64,000 bases of DNA from Candidatus Liberibacter solanacearum CLso-ZC1 (GCF_000183665.1 NC_014774.1:868001-932000), one strand, 5' to 3'. Positions 8,255 to 18,105 are shown, counted from the first letter of the stretch. Translations and numbers: made by a program. Notes: a model not told the origin generated them from the letters alone.

Positions 8255-9424
8255 TTATTGTAATGGAACGGACTCTGTTATCTGAGCTTGTTTGCTTGAT
8301 ATCCGAGGAACTCTTTTAGAAAGAGATTTCAATTGACCACATGCTGCAAAAATATCAAGCCCTCGTGGTGTACGAATAGGTGATGAATACCCTGATTTCT
8401 TAACATATTCAGAAAATATCTCGATATCTTTTTGATCAGAACAAAGATAATCACATCCTGGCCAAGGATTAAATGGTATAAGATTTATTTTTGCAGGAAT
8501 ACCCTTAAGCAGTTTGATAAGTTCAATCGCATCTCTAGGGCTATCATTAATGCCCTTAAGCATAACATACTCAAAAGTGATACGCCTTGAATTAGACAAA
8601 CCCGGATAATTACGACATGCATCCATCAGCATTTCAAGAGGATATTTTTTATTAATAGGAACAAGAATATTTCGAAGATCATTCTTAACTGCATGCAAAG
8701 AAATAGCCAGCATTACCCCTATCTCTTCTCCGACGCGCGCAATATTGGGAACAAATCCAGAAGTAGAAAGCGTGATACGACGTTTTGAAAAAGATAATCC
8801 CATGCTATCACTAGCAATTAATAAAGCTTTTTTTACATTATCAAAATTACAAAGAGGTTCTCCCATACCCATCATTACAATATTAGAGACCTTACGACCT
8901 ACTAATGGAACCACCATTTCTGTCATATCTTCACAGCCAGGAAAATCTCCGAGAAGACTACGCACCAAAAGAATCTGTAAAAGTATTTCTTCTACTGTGA
9001 GGTTTCGTACGAGTTGCTGGGTTCCTGTATAACAAAAGGAACAGGTTAAAGAACAACCAACTTGACTAGAAACACACAAGGTACCACGCGATTTTTCAGG
9101 AATATAGACCGTTTCAATATCAACAGGATCACCGATACAACGTGCAGGAAAACGTAATAGCCACTTACGTGTTCCATCACAAGAAATTTTTTCATCAACA
9201 ATTTCTGGATAAACAATAGCGAAATGCTGATCTAAAAGACAACGTATTTCCTTTGAAATATCAGACATAAAATGAAAATCACGCACACCTCGAACATAAA
9301 TCCACTTCCAAATCTGAGAGGTACGCATTCTCACTTGTATTGGCGGAACACCTATTTTAAGCAGAGATTCTTCAATCTCTTCTCGGGTCATTCCAATCAA
9401 GGATTCTTTTTTTACGATATTCAT
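8255..9424 (-). CDS. rlmN: Dual-specificity rRNA/tRNA adenine-C2 methyltransferase RlmN
   Basis: This radical SAM enzyme methylates C2 of A2503 in 23S rRNA and A37 in some tRNAs. The CxxxCxxC cluster motif is at Cys124, Cys128 and Cys131 ([13 protein letters not shown]). It is followed by the SAM-binding [10 protein letters not shown] and the C-terminal [10 protein letters not shown] and LIPFNPW blocks. The expected catalytic Cys is in [12 protein letters not shown]. The length of 389 is normal. It ends close to lysS (convergent) and lies downstream of the IalB-family gene, an order known from rhizobia. Confidence 0.95.
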   Translation of the reverse strand: MNIVKKESLIGMTREEIEESLLKIGVPPIQVRMRTSQIWKWIYVRGVRDFHFMSDISKEIRCLLDQHFAIVYPEIVDEKISCDGTRKWLLRFPARCIGDPVDIETVYIPEKSRGTLCVSSQVGCSLTCSFCYTGTQQLVRNLTVEEILLQILLVRSLLGDFPGCEDMTEMVVPLVGRKVSNIVMMGMGEPLCNFDNVKKALLIASDSMGLSFSKRRITLSTSGFVPNIARVGEEIGVMLAISLHAVKNDLRNILVPINKKYPLEMLMDACRNYPGLSNSRRITFEYVMLKGINDSPRDAIELIKLLKGIPAKINLIPFNPWPGCDYLCSDQKDIEIFSEYVKKSGYSSPIRTPRGLDIFAACGQLKSLSKRVPRISSKQAQITESVPLQ

Positions 9425-9500
9425 AAATTATCCCTACTGAAATTTAAGAAACAATACTTGCCAAGGAAAAGAACCTTAACGATAACAAAAATAGAACGAT

Positions 9501-10061
9501 TTACTGACATTTAGGAAGATCTGCTAAAGCATCTGACAAACCACTTAAAGAATAAACATAGCGTGTGTTCGTTCCACGTTTAGATTTTGCAGATACGATT
9601 ACTTCTTTCCCTAATTTCATTTCCTTAATAAGAATTTCATTATCAGATTCTTTTTGAAAGGTAGCTCTATTGTTATGAGGATGCATGGTGAATATTTGTC
9701 CACTAGAATTTTTTCCTATCACCTCAATGGAAACCATTGTATTTTCATCTAAAGGATAGTCCATTACTAATTCTGAAATATACGAATCTTTCGTTTCTTT
9801 CTTGAGCCCAATCATAAAGAAATTAATTCCATGTTTGACACCTGTTTCTGGTTGAGCAGAAGTAGGAACAGTAACGGTATAACAAATTTTTCTATTTGAA
9901 TCAGGAGAGTGATAATATACGAGCCACCTGATAAATTCATTGCGCAAAACGGGATTAGAATTTATAGAATCAGCATAAGCAAATGGCGTACCAGTAATTA
10001 TCAATAAAACAAAAAATCGCCTTCCAAAAATAAAGAAATTTTTTAGAATCCTTAAAAACAT
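9501..10061 (-). CDS. IalB-family (invasion-associated locus B) secreted protein
   Basis: Chosen from the ATG at 10061, which has AAGGGAAG upstream; an earlier in-frame start at 10094 lacks one. The protein begins with a signal peptide (FVLLIITGTPFAYA, about 17-30). The mature part shows the IalB pattern: W-L-V-Y, C-Y-T-V-T near the start, F-F-M-I-G-L, a central V-S-I-E-V block, and MKLGKEVIVSAKSKRGTNTRYVYSLSG before a C-terminal Cys. Two Cys could form a periplasmic disulfide. In Bartonella, IalB aids erythrocyte invasion. In rhizobia, members are common periplasmic proteins of unknown role, so virulence should not be assumed. Confidence 0.75.
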   Translation of the reverse strand: MFLRILKNFFIFGRRFFVLLIITGTPFAYADSINSNPVLRNEFIRWLVYYHSPDSNRKICYTVTVPTSAQPETGVKHGINFFMIGLKKETKDSYISELVMDYPLDENTMVSIEVIGKNSSGQIFTMHPHNNRATFQKESDNEILIKEMKLGKEVIVSAKSKRGTNTRYVYSLSGLSDALADLPKCQ

Positions 10062-10277
10062 TGTTATTCTTCCCTTCAGTATTGCACGGATCACTTTTAC
10101 TCTAAAAAATATTAGTCCTTATTTCTATAAATAATTTAACAAAATAAAGAATATAAGATGTATGATGATACACCAAATATTACTAAATTCACTAACATTC
10201 ATTAGAAAGTTACAATATTTTTTTACTGTTGTTTATGCTTTCCCAAACAAATCAAATATTGTATAATATAATTTCAG

Positions 10278-10973
10278 ATGATAAAAAATATATCTAGCTG
10301 TATAAAGGTATTATCTCATACCAATAATCCTATTGATTTTGCTGTTCTACTCAACGGTGATCTGCAAATAACAGATCGTCTCCTACGTATTATCAAAGAT
10401 TGTAGAATTATTGCCAGTGATGGAGGCATAGCTCATGCGGATAAGTTAAAAGTAGTGCCAGAATTATGGATAGGAGATTTTGACTCTACCGATCACACGT
10501 TACTGCAACAATGGTCATCGATTAAACGTATTTCTTATCTTCCTAATAAAGATATGTCCGATGGTGAAATTGCTATTCATAAAGCTTTAGAGTTAGGAGC
10601 AAAGAATATCATTTTAGTCGGAGCTATTTCTGGTCAACGCTTTGATTATGCATTGCAACATATCACACTTGCAATATATTGTAAAAAACAAAATATCAAT
10701 GTTGCCCTGACCTCTGGCATTGAAGAGTGTTTTGTTCTGATTCCAGGGAAACACTCTTTTGATTTTCCTAAAAATAGTATATTTTCTATCGTTGCCCTTT
10801 CAGATATCAAAAATCTTACTATTACGGGAGCAAAATACACCCTCTCCAATTATTCAATGTCTCTTGGTTCTTCTCGTACTTGCTCTAATGTGGCAAAGGA
10901 TAAGCTAACCATTGTTCTCGATCACGGATCAGCTATTATAATTTCTCGTCCCTATGATTTACAAAGGTTTTAA
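10278..10973 (+). CDS. thiN: Thiamine pyrophosphokinase
   Basis: It transfers pyrophosphate from ATP to thiamine, giving the cofactor thiamine diphosphate. The motifs are ASDGGIAHAD (about 47), WIGDFDST, LPNKDMSDGEIAIHKALE and GAISGQRFDYALQHI, in the usual order. The C-terminal beta domain ends in SNVAKDKLTIVLDHGSAIII. The 231-residue length is typical. The next gene (ABC-F) starts within 5 bases of its stop, so they are probably one transcript. The presence of the kinase suggests that thiamine can be taken up or made and then activated. Confidence 0.9.
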   Translation: MIKNISSCIKVLSHTNNPIDFAVLLNGDLQITDRLLRIIKDCRIIASDGGIAHADKLKVVPELWIGDFDSTDHTLLQQWSSIKRISYLPNKDMSDGEIAIHKALELGAKNIILVGAISGQRFDYALQHITLAIYCKKQNINVALTSGIEECFVLIPGKHSFDFPKNSIFSIVALSDIKNLTITGAKYTLSNYSMSLGSSRTCSNVAKDKLTIVLDHGSAIIISRPYDLQRF

Positions 10974-10977
10974 TCTC

Positions 10978-12804
10978 ATGAACTTACCTATTTTAAGACT
11001 TGATCATATTAATGCGACTATAGGAGGAATAAATTTACTACAAGATATCTCGTTGTCAGTTAAACCAAGAGAACGTATTTGCCTTGTAGGATGTAATGGA
11101 TCTGGAAAATCAACTTTACTTAAAATCGCAGCTGGAATAATAGAACCACAATCAGGAACAGTGTTTCTCAATTCTCCTCATACATTAGGATATCTTGAGC
11201 AAAACCCAGATTTTTCTCATTTTTCGACGATTTCTGACTTCATCAACTGTAACAAAGATAGTACAGAATTCTCTTACAGCTTGAATTCCTTTCTAAAAAA
11301 ATTCAATTTAACAGAAAAAGATAAAATTTCCCATCTCTCTGTTGGACAAGCACGTTGTGTCGCCTTGATCAAGATGTTGATTCTGCGTCCTGATATTTTG
11401 ATTTTAGATGAACCTACCAATCATTTAGATTCTCGCACCATCCATTGGATGGAACAAGAATTACTTAATATCAATTCTTCTCTTATTTTTGTCTCTCACG
11501 ATCGTTTTTTTCTTAAAACCTTGTCAACAGCAACAATATGGTTAGATCGCGGTTGTTTGCATCATCTAAACAAAGGATTTTCCTTTTTTGAACCTTGGAA
11601 AAAGAGCATTCTACAACAAGAACAAGCACATTATCATAATTTAAAGAAAAAAAATGAAGCAGAAGAAGAATGGTTACGATATGGAGTAACAGCTAGACGG
11701 AAACGCAATGTCCGTCGGGTCAAAGAATTACAAGACATACGAACACAATTACAGGAACAAAAAAGCTCTTTTCATGGTACAATTCAAGCACATCTTCAAT
11801 CGACTCAATCTTCAGGCAAACTGGTTATAGAAGCCGATAAAATTACCAAAAAATATAATGATAATTTCATTGTTAAAAATTTTTCTCTTCGAATACATTG
11901 TGGTGAACGTATCGGCATTGTTGGTCCTAATGGTGCAGGGAAAACAACGCTCCTGAAATTATTAACCGGAAAGATACAGCCCGATTCCGGCTCAATTACT
12001 TTAGGAACAAATCTCAAAATTGCGATCATTGATCAAAAACGCGAAGATATCAATCCGAACGAGTCTCTTTCTTCTTATCTAACAGGAGGTTATGGAGATA
12101 GCTTACTGGTACAAGGAGAATCTCGTCATGTTGTGGGCTATATCAAAGATTTCCTTTTTCATCCAGATCAAGCACATTCTCTCATCAAAGATCTCTCCGG
12201 AGGAGAAAAAATGCGTGCTATTTTAGCACGTGTTTTGGCTCAACCATTCAACTTTTTAGTCATGGACGAACCAACAAACGATCTTGATTTTGAAACGTTA
12301 GATTTTTTAGAACAAACTATTACTCGTTTCCAAGGAACAATACTCATTGTCAGTCACGATCGAGATTTTCTAGATCGTACTGTAAATTCAACACTTTCTA
12401 TGCAAAATGTTGATAATCATAATGGATGTTGGATAAAATATGCTGGAGGATACTCTGACATGCTTTTACAACAAAAACAGAACAATAATATTCCTCAAAA
12501 GAAAAATCCTCCCACCGAATCGGCGATACCATCAACTACTAAGAAAGATAAAAAGAAAAAAAGTCTTTCTTATGGTCAAAAATTGCTTCTCGAAAAATTG
12601 CCTCAAGAAATAAAAAAAATACACCTTAAAATTACTGAGAAAGAACAACAATTCAATGATCAAAACTTGTTTTTAAAGGATGCAAAGAAATTTTCTAAGC
12701 TTTCTCATGAGCTCAAAAATCTTTATCACGAAATCAAAGAAAAAGAAGAAAAATGGCTTGAACTTGAAATGTTGCAAGAAGAAGTTAAAGATAACAATGG
12801 ATAA
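10978..12804 (+). CDS. uup: ABC-F family ATPase, Uup-type
   Basis: This soluble double-ABC protein has no membrane segment. First cassette: Walker A GCNGSGKST (about 37-45), signature LSVGQ, Walker B LILDEPTNHLD. Second cassette: Walker A GPNGAGKTT, signature LSGGE, Walker B LVMDEPTNDLD. A charged linker (KKKNEAEEEWLRYGVTARRKRN) joins them, and a C-terminal Lys/Glu-rich coiled coil (about 535-608) marks the Uup branch. ABC-F proteins act on the ribosome or related substrates. Uup has also been linked to DNA repair and transposon excision. An upstream in-frame ATG at 10954 overlaps thiN; I prefer the ATG at 10978. Confidence 0.85.
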   Translation: MNLPILRLDHINATIGGINLLQDISLSVKPRERICLVGCNGSGKSTLLKIAAGIIEPQSGTVFLNSPHTLGYLEQNPDFSHFSTISDFINCNKDSTEFSYSLNSFLKKFNLTEKDKISHLSVGQARCVALIKMLILRPDILILDEPTNHLDSRTIHWMEQELLNINSSLIFVSHDRFFLKTLSTATIWLDRGCLHHLNKGFSFFEPWKKSILQQEQAHYHNLKKKNEAEEEWLRYGVTARRKRNVRRVKELQDIRTQLQEQKSSFHGTIQAHLQSTQSSGKLVIEADKITKKYNDNFIVKNFSLRIHCGERIGIVGPNGAGKTTLLKLLTGKIQPDSGSITLGTNLKIAIIDQKREDINPNESLSSYLTGGYGDSLLVQGESRHVVGYIKDFLFHPDQAHSLIKDLSGGEKMRAILARVLAQPFNFLVMDEPTNDLDFETLDFLEQTITRFQGTILIVSHDRDFLDRTVNSTLSMQNVDNHNGCWIKYAGGYSDMLLQQKQNNNIPQKKNPPTESAIPSTTKKDKKKKSLSYGQKLLLEKLPQEIKKIHLKITEKEQQFNDQNLFLKDAKKFSKLSHELKNLYHEIKEKEEKWLELEMLQEEVKDNNG

Positions 12805-12878
12805 TGATTTTCATTGCTATCAATCTTTAGATCAATAAAATCATTTCTTCTATTGAAAATGATATATCTCAATTTGTT

Positions 12879-13448
12879 TTATTTTTTTACACGCTCAACA
12901 TATGAATTGTCTTCTGTAAGAATAACAATTTCATCTCCAATGTTAATATGCGGAGGCACTGTTGTGCGAATATCATTTGAAAGGATTGCGGGCTTATAAG
13001 ATGTCGTAACCGTTTGCCCTTTAGCAGAGGGTTCTGTATCAACGACTTTAAATATTACATGACGCGGCACTTCAACAGATAACGCAACTCCTTCATGGAT
13101 TAAAAGTTTCACTTCCATTCCTTCTTGAAAATATACTTTTTGATCACCCACAACATCGATAGAAACAGTCACTTGATCATAATTTTCAGGATTCATGAAA
13201 TGATAACCTTCGTGATCTGCATACAAGAACTGAAAGCGCTGATCTTCAACAAAAGCACGTTCTACTTGTTCCGTTGTACGCCAACGCTCAGAGACTTTTA
13301 CACCGTCAGAAATACGACGCATTTCCACCTGTGTAATAGGAGTTCCTTTACCTGGATAGAAATTTTTTGCAACAAGGACAACATAAAGCCTACCATTGAC
13401 ATCAAGAACATTACCTTTACGCACAGCAGAAGCGATAACTTTCACCAT
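12879..13448 (-). CDS. efp: Elongation factor P
   Basis: This ribosome-binding factor rescues stalling at polyproline. It has 189 residues in three beta-barrel domains. The acceptor loop PGKGTP places Lys at position 34, exactly where beta-lysylation by EpmA/EpmB occurs in Escherichia coli EF-P. The C-terminal block [28 protein letters not shown] is diagnostic. It is divergent from epmA with about 160 bases between the chosen starts. Substrate and modifying enzymes therefore sit together. Confidence 0.95.
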   Translation of the reverse strand: MVKVIASAVRKGNVLDVNGRLYVVLVAKNFYPGKGTPITQVEMRRISDGVKVSERWRTTEQVERAFVEDQRFQFLYADHEGYHFMNPENYDQVTVSIDVVGDQKVYFQEGMEVKLLIHEGVALSVEVPRHVIFKVVDTEPSAKGQTVTTSYKPAILSNDIRTTVPPHINIGDEIVILTEDNSYVERVKK

Positions 13449-13609
13449 ATTGAATTTATTCCTTATATTAACCGTAGAAAAAAGAACTATTTAATTGTAT
13501 GATTTCAACTATATAATCAATTGAATTCACCTGTTTGTCTTGAAAATAAATGTTCTCATATCATGATGTAAAGATTAATTGTTGTTTTTTTGAAAATAAG
13601 AAAATATTC

Positions 13610-14668
13610 ATGCACAGTATTGCTTCCAAATCTAAATCTTGGTGGAATCGTGATTTTCATCATCACCGCCGTCCCTTTCTGATCAAACGCAATATGATCC
13701 AAACCTCTTTGAGAGAATATTTTTTCAATAATAACTTTGTTGAAATAGATTCTATGTCTCTTCAAGTTTCTCCAGGAAATGAAACACATATACAAGCTTT
13801 TTCTACAGAATTGATCACGAAAGATCATACCCGAAAGATTATGTATCTGCAAACTTCTCCAGAGTTTTCTTGTAAAAAACTTCTTGCTGCAGGAGAGGAG
13901 AAAATTTTTTGTTTTGCACATGTCTGGAGAAATGGAGAACAAGATTCTCTCCATCAACCAGAATTCACAATGTTAGAATGGTATCGTGCACATGAATCGT
14001 ATGAACAATTAATGCAAGATTGTATGGAAATTATACGATGTGCAGCAGAAAAAGCAAAAAAATCAGTTTTTTCTTTTCAAGGTATTACATGCAATCCTTT
14101 TAGTGAAGCAGAATATATCACGGTCTCCGACGCTTTTCTACGATATGCACATATTGATCTTTGTTCTACACTTGATCATTCTAGTCCACCAAATCGTAAT
14201 CTTTTAGCTTTACAGGCACAAAAATCAGGAATACGTGTCGCTAATGATGATACGTGGAGTGATATTTTCTCTCGAATCCTTGTAGAAAAAATAGAACCCC
14301 ATCTTGGTGTCAATCGCTGCACTATTCTTGATCGTTATCCTCTTCCAGAATCTGCATTAGCTAAAGTTTGTTCTGATGATCCACGTTTTACACAACGTTT
14401 TGAACTTTATGCTTGTAATATTGAATTATGCAATGCTTTTGATGAACTTATAGATCCTATTGAGCAACGGCATCGTTTTGAAAAAGAAATGAATGAAAAG
14501 AAAAAAATATACAACGAAACCTATCCAATAGATGAAGATTTTCTCGCTTGTTTAAAAGAGATGCCATCATCCTCTGGGATAGCGATGGGTTTTGATCGTC
14601 TTGTCATGCTAGCAACAGGCGCAACTAATCTGAATGAAATAATTTGGACCCCTTTTGTCCACATCTGA
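13610..14668 (+). CDS. epmA: EF-P lysine ligase EpmA (GenX/PoxA)
   Basis: This LysRS-like enzyme lacks the anticodon-binding domain and attaches beta-lysine to EF-P Lys34. Class II core motifs are present: LQTSPEFSCKKLLAAG, FRNGE-type motif 2 as WRNGEQDSLHQPEFTMLEWY, and motif 3 GIAMGFDRLVMLATGA near the C-terminus. An in-frame ATG lies 60 bases upstream, but the N-terminus from the ATG at 13610 (MHSIASKSKSWW) is family-like and was chosen. epmB starts 14 bases after the stop, indicating an operon. efp is divergent next door. Confidence 0.9.
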   Translation: MHSIASKSKSWWNRDFHHHRRPFLIKRNMIQTSLREYFFNNNFVEIDSMSLQVSPGNETHIQAFSTELITKDHTRKIMYLQTSPEFSCKKLLAAGEEKIFCFAHVWRNGEQDSLHQPEFTMLEWYRAHESYEQLMQDCMEIIRCAAEKAKKSVFSFQGITCNPFSEAEYITVSDAFLRYAHIDLCSTLDHSSPPNRNLLALQAQKSGIRVANDDTWSDIFSRILVEKIEPHLGVNRCTILDRYPLPESALAKVCSDDPRFTQRFELYACNIELCNAFDELIDPIEQRHRFEKEMNEKKKIYNETYPIDEDFLACLKEMPSSSGIAMGFDRLVMLATGATNLNEIIWTPFVHI

Positions 14669-14682
14669 AAGAAAGAAATGCG

Positions 14683-15738
14683 ATGAACTCTCACGATCAA
14701 AAATTAACTTCAGCGCAACAATTATACAAAGCAAAGCTCATTGAGCAAGAACAGATTAACACTATAAAAGAGATTTCAAATCATTATTCTATTGCGTTGA
14801 CACCTTTTATGGCCAATCTCATAGATCCTCATAATCCCAATGATCCCATTGCTCGTCAATTTATTCCTCAGAAAGAAGAGATGAATATCTTGCCAGAAGA
14901 ACGAGAAGATCCAATTGGAGATAGTAATCATAGCCCTTTAAAAGGAATCGTACATCGTTATCCAGATAGGGTATTGCTTAAATTATTACATATATGCCCT
15001 GTATACTGTCGATTTTGTTTTCGTAGAGAGATGGTTGGTTCACAAAAAGGCACAATCTTATCTCCCCAAGATATCGATGCGGCTCTTTCCTATATTCAAA
15101 ATCATCCGAAAATTTGGGAAGTTATTTTTACCGGAGGGGATCCTTTAATTTTATCCCTCAATCGTTTGAAAACAGTTTTAAAAATGTTAATGGAGATAAA
15201 ACACGTCAAAATATTACGTTTTCACAGTCGCGTTCCTATTGTTGATCCTCAACGGATTAGCCCTGAATTCATTCAATGTCTAAAAGAATCTGGAAAACCT
15301 ATATATATTGCTATACATGCTAATCATCCACGTGAATTTTCTCAAGAATCTCTTTCTGCTATTTCTAAACTAGCAGATGCAGGCATCATCCTTTTAAGCC
15401 AGTCAGTGTTGCTGAAAGGCATTAATGATGATCCCAAAATTCTTGCAGATCTGATGCGGATTTTCGTAGAATCACGTATTAAACCCTATTATTTACATCA
15501 TCCAGATCTTGCTCCTGGAACAAGCCATTTTCGTCTTACTATCGAAGAAGGACAAAAAATCGTTGCTAGTTTAAAAGAAAACATTTCAGGCATATGCCAG
15601 CCTTTTTACATTCTTGATATTCCTGGAGGATACGGAAAGGTGAAAATTGACAGCCATAATATCAAAAAAATAGACGATGAATCCTATCTCATCACTGATC
15701 ACAATAACATTGTCCATCACTATCCACCAAGATCATAA
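14683..15738 (+). CDS. epmB: EF-P beta-lysylation protein EpmB (lysine 2,3-aminomutase-like)
   Basis: This radical SAM/PLP enzyme converts (S)-alpha-lysine to (R)-beta-lysine for EF-P modification. The iron-sulfur motif CPVYCRFCFRR sits at about residue 106-116. The GGDPL block and the PYYLHHPDLAPGTSHF PLP-binding region follow, and the length (351 from this start) suits the short EpmB type. The ATG at 14683 was chosen over an in-frame ATG at 14644 that lies inside epmA. Confidence 0.88.
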   Translation: MNSHDQKLTSAQQLYKAKLIEQEQINTIKEISNHYSIALTPFMANLIDPHNPNDPIARQFIPQKEEMNILPEEREDPIGDSNHSPLKGIVHRYPDRVLLKLLHICPVYCRFCFRREMVGSQKGTILSPQDIDAALSYIQNHPKIWEVIFTGGDPLILSLNRLKTVLKMLMEIKHVKILRFHSRVPIVDPQRISPEFIQCLKESGKPIYIAIHANHPREFSQESLSAISKLADAGIILLSQSVLLKGINDDPKILADLMRIFVESRIKPYYLHHPDLAPGTSHFRLTIEEGQKIVASLKENISGICQPFYILDIPGGYGKVKIDSHNIKKIDDESYLITDHNNIVHHYPPRS

Positions 15739-15816
15739 TTTGCGCAATCCTTACACTATTTCAGAGCACTATAAATTGAAAATACAATACATATCCGATA
15801 GTTGATACTTTTATTG

Positions 15817-15965
15817 TCATTCCATCCTACGAACTTTTTCCTCTGCCGTCATCTTCATCCGCTCAGCATTTTCTCGGGAGGTTTACTCCTGCTGAAATGC
15901 ATCCACCCACACTGCATCTTCCGCCCTTCTTTTGTTTTTAAAGCTCGAATAAGAAGAAGCGAAGG
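15817..15965 (-). pseudogene. Coding remnant, minus strand (phage-like, interrupted)
   Basis: Read on the minus strand, this stretch gives SSFKNKRRAEDAVWVDAFQQ, a TAA stop, then in the same frame TSRENAERMKMTAEEKVRRM and a TGA at 15819-15817. The Glu/Arg-rich helical wording and a base composition richer in G+C than its surroundings look like the tail of a decayed gene. No family is recognised. It marks the start of the accessory patch. Confidence 0.3.
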
Positions 15966-16217
15966 AAACTAATAGTCTTCAAACCTCTTCATGGTTCGTC
16001 CTTTAATGGGTCGTCCTTATTGTTATATCGCAATTATAGCGTTATACGCATTACGTGTATACGTGAGAATAAACACCCTGCTCGAAGAATAATAAAGGAA
16101 TAAATGTAAGATAAGTTATTGGATAAAATTTTTTTTTTTGCTTGTTATTCTTTTGAAAAAAAAGAATAAATAAGACGTTTTTTTCCTCAATTTCATCATC
16201 CCCTAAAGCAGGTCATG

Positions 16218-16290
16218 AACCTCGTTTGATGGCAAATCTCCACCTATATTGGCGAAGAAGCGATCGATAGACGCTCCTCCAAACGAGGTT
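16218..16290. repeat. 11-bp perfect inverted repeat with 51-base loop
   Basis: AACCTCGTTTG (16218-16228) and CAAACGAGGTT (16280-16290) are exact reverse complements. They lie in the non-coding part of the accessory patch. The function is unknown; it might be a transposon-end or recombination relic. Confidence 0.45.
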
Positions 16291-16389
16291 GCATTCCTTA
16301 GATGATTTTGAAGTATCCTTCAACGAAGATATTGAGGATAACCTCAGCTTCTACAAAGCGCGATTACAAAGATTAAGAACAACAGCTTG

Positions 16390-16691
16390 TTCCCTCATCT
16401 TCTTACCTCTTACCCTACGAGAATTTGAGCGACTCGACTCTCATCAACCCTCGTTGCTCCTAGCATCATGGACAAGAAAAGTTTCCCGTTGTTGTTTCTA
16501 TCCCCACGAAGCGATACTCTGGTTTTAATATCCTGCCAAATGGCAAGAACGACAGCACTTCTATCAAAGAGAAGAACTTTTTTCTTGAGGTTGACCCCTA
16601 TTTTAGCAAGGAGTCCAGTAGTTTTCTTTCGTCACTACCCCTGCTGCACTCTTCACTTCCTTCTTTTCTTGTTTACTCCCACCAGGAATAG
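16390..16691 (+). pseudogene. Coding remnant with in-frame stop, phage-structural-like
   Basis: One frame reads YENLSDSTLINPRCS, a TAG at 16461-16463, then HHGQEKFPVVVSIPTKRYSG, FNILPNG, KEKNFFLEVDPYFSKE and on to a TAG at 16689-16691. The wording is protein-like over about 75 codons after the stop but lacks a start codon. Another frame over the same bases is also open, so the choice of frame is uncertain. No family is recognised. It may be a decayed phage structural gene. Confidence 0.25.
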
Positions 16692-16943
16692 CTATGGTAT
16701 ATATTCATACCAAGAAAACGAGCGACTACCCCATCTTCTAATTTTCCCGTATACATAAATCACGGCTGGTTAAACGGGGATCTGACCTTAACATGACGTG
16801 ATCCCTCGCGGACATGATCCCATTAATATCCTTTGCCATTTTATATGTCTAAATTCGTAAGCCATTGATAAAATTCTGTTTTTGCCGTGTTCTTTCACAC
16901 CAAAAACAAGGTGTGAGAACACTATAAATTAGTGTATACTTAT

Positions 16944-17053
16944 ATCTACCAGTAAATATATGAATTTTTTTGCAGTTTTTATCGTATCAATAACCCCGCA
17001 TTTAAATCAATTAAAAGCTGTGGAATTGTATTGACTCACGCAATCTATAGGTG
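16944..17053 (+). repeat. Cassette leader repeat, copy 1 (also at 60840-60948)
   Basis: About 110 bases beginning ATCTACCAGTAAATATAT and ending near CTATAGGTGT are nearly repeated 44 kb away. Shared blocks include GCAGTTT, ATCGTATCAATA, CCCGCATTTAAAT, AATTAAAAGCTG and TATTGACTCACG. TTGACT within it could be a -35 box, and both copies precede short exported or membrane genes. I interpret it as a mobile or phage promoter/leader region; that is inference. Confidence 0.7.
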
Positions 17054-17078
17054 TACTTGCATTTAAGGAGGATACGAA

Positions 17079-17129
17079 ATGATTGACAGTGATGAAGAAC
17101 TTAAGGAAAGAAAGGAGGACAACAAATGA
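17079..17129 (+). CDS. 16-residue leader-like small ORF
   Basis: The ATG follows AAGGAGG with good spacing. The peptide MIDSDEELKERKEDNK is highly charged. Its stop overlaps the next start (ATGA), suggesting translational coupling. The gene is too short to name. Strong ribosome binding site and coupling are the only evidence. Confidence 0.35.
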   Translation: MIDSDEELKERKEDNK

Positions 17130-17245
17130 GCTTCTTTGTGAGTCATGCTGAATTTAAGAGGGAACAAGAAGCATTAGGTCGGGCAATGGACGCTGGCTTT
17201 TATAGATACGATCCACCAGAGAAACCCGAATATAGTCTTGTATAA
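17126..17245 (+). CDS. 39-residue small protein, unrecognised
   Basis: It starts at the ATG overlapping the previous stop, with AAAGGAGG upstream (inside the preceding ORF). The sequence begins MSFFVSHAEFKREQEALGRA and ends in a Pro/Tyr-rich tail (YDPPEKPEYSLV). It is soluble and has no known motif. The strong ribosome binding site supports translation. It belongs to the cassette opened by the leader repeat at 16944. Confidence 0.4.
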   Translation: MSFFVSHAEFKREQEALGRAMDAGFYRYDPPEKPEYSLV

Positions 17246-17306
17246 GATGACAAAATGTATAGGTAAAAAAATCATATAAACTATAGATAAAAAGGTTATA
17301 CGTATA

Positions 17307-17765
17307 ATGCAAAAACTGGTGTCGAAAATCGATTATATTATAATCAGTTTTATTACTTGGATTATTGCTTGGATTATACCTCTGACGTATACACAAAGTA
17401 GCAGAAGGTACAGATATAATTTGATAAATAATTATGATGACTACATTTTTTTCGGAATGTTACTTATTCCTTTTTGTTTGTTAAGTAGCTATTGTAGCTA
17501 TAGAATTCTTACCCATCCTAAGTTTAAACAGTATATTCAGGAACATTGGAATAAAGCAAAAGAACCGATTTTTATATTACTTTTTTGTCTTTTTCTGATA
17601 TGGATTATACCTCATACTGGCAAGACAGCATACGCTTTATACAGATCAATCCCTTGTGAAAATCCATTTGCATTATTCACCAACTTGCCTGTACTGTTTT
17701 TAGAAACTACATTTCTATCCACTTTGTACATGCAGTTATATAAAATATTCAGAAACAAGGGATAG
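17307..17765 (+). CDS. Integral membrane protein with about four TM helices, unrecognised
   Basis: The 152 residues have hydrophobic segments at about 10-30, 46-66, 87-106 and 122-142, with basic residues between them. No family signature is seen. The GTATA-rich upstream region gives no strong ribosome binding site. It is the main cargo between the leader repeat (16944-17053) and the tail repeat (17770-17809). The second cassette carries a lipoprotein instead. Small multi-pass proteins in such positions are often toxins, holins or immunity factors, but nothing in the sequence decides this. Confidence 0.5.
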   Translation: MQKLVSKIDYIIISFITWIIAWIIPLTYTQSSRRYRYNLINNYDDYIFFGMLLIPFCLLSSYCSYRILTHPKFKQYIQEHWNKAKEPIFILLFCLFLIWIIPHTGKTAYALYRSIPCENPFALFTNLPVLFLETTFLSTLYMQLYKIFRNKG

Positions 17766-17769
17766 TCTT

Positions 17770-17809
17770 AACCCCGCTTCTTCTGAACGATTTTGTCGGT
17801 GTACCAGAA
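17770..17809 (+). repeat. Cassette tail repeat, copy 1 (also at 61373-61412)
   Basis: Forty bases from AACCCCG to GTGTACCAGAA match the segment just after the lipoprotein gene at 61373-61412 in 34 of 40 positions, counted by eye. It starts right after the membrane protein stop codon. With the leader repeat it brackets different cargo at the two loci. Confidence 0.65.
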
Positions 17810-18105
17810 ACCTAGGGTTAGCGAACAACAAGGGATTGATTACCGTTTTATAGCCCATAAAACATTCCAACCAATGGCAACAAGATAACATCCCTATTCA
17901 TAACCTCCCCCGTCAATAACTGAACTCAAACGAAGACGACATCAACGGAGTAACTGGAAAGCTCTAACCCAAGACGATGACATCTTCGGAATGAAGAGAG
18001 CTTATGTCTTCAAAATTACCAATGATCATCTAGGTATTGCTTGTCAACAAATATGTCGAATTAGAAAAATTGTTAAGGAGGGAAAATTAAGAAAGGAGAC
18101 AAAAC

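Noticed and set aside
16289..16758. Two overlapping plus-strand frames (79 and 96 codons) in the second accessory patch as genes.
   Set aside because: They have no ribosome binding site, odd Phe/Leu/Ser-rich wording, and a third frame over the same bases looks more protein-like; I list only that remnant, at low confidence.
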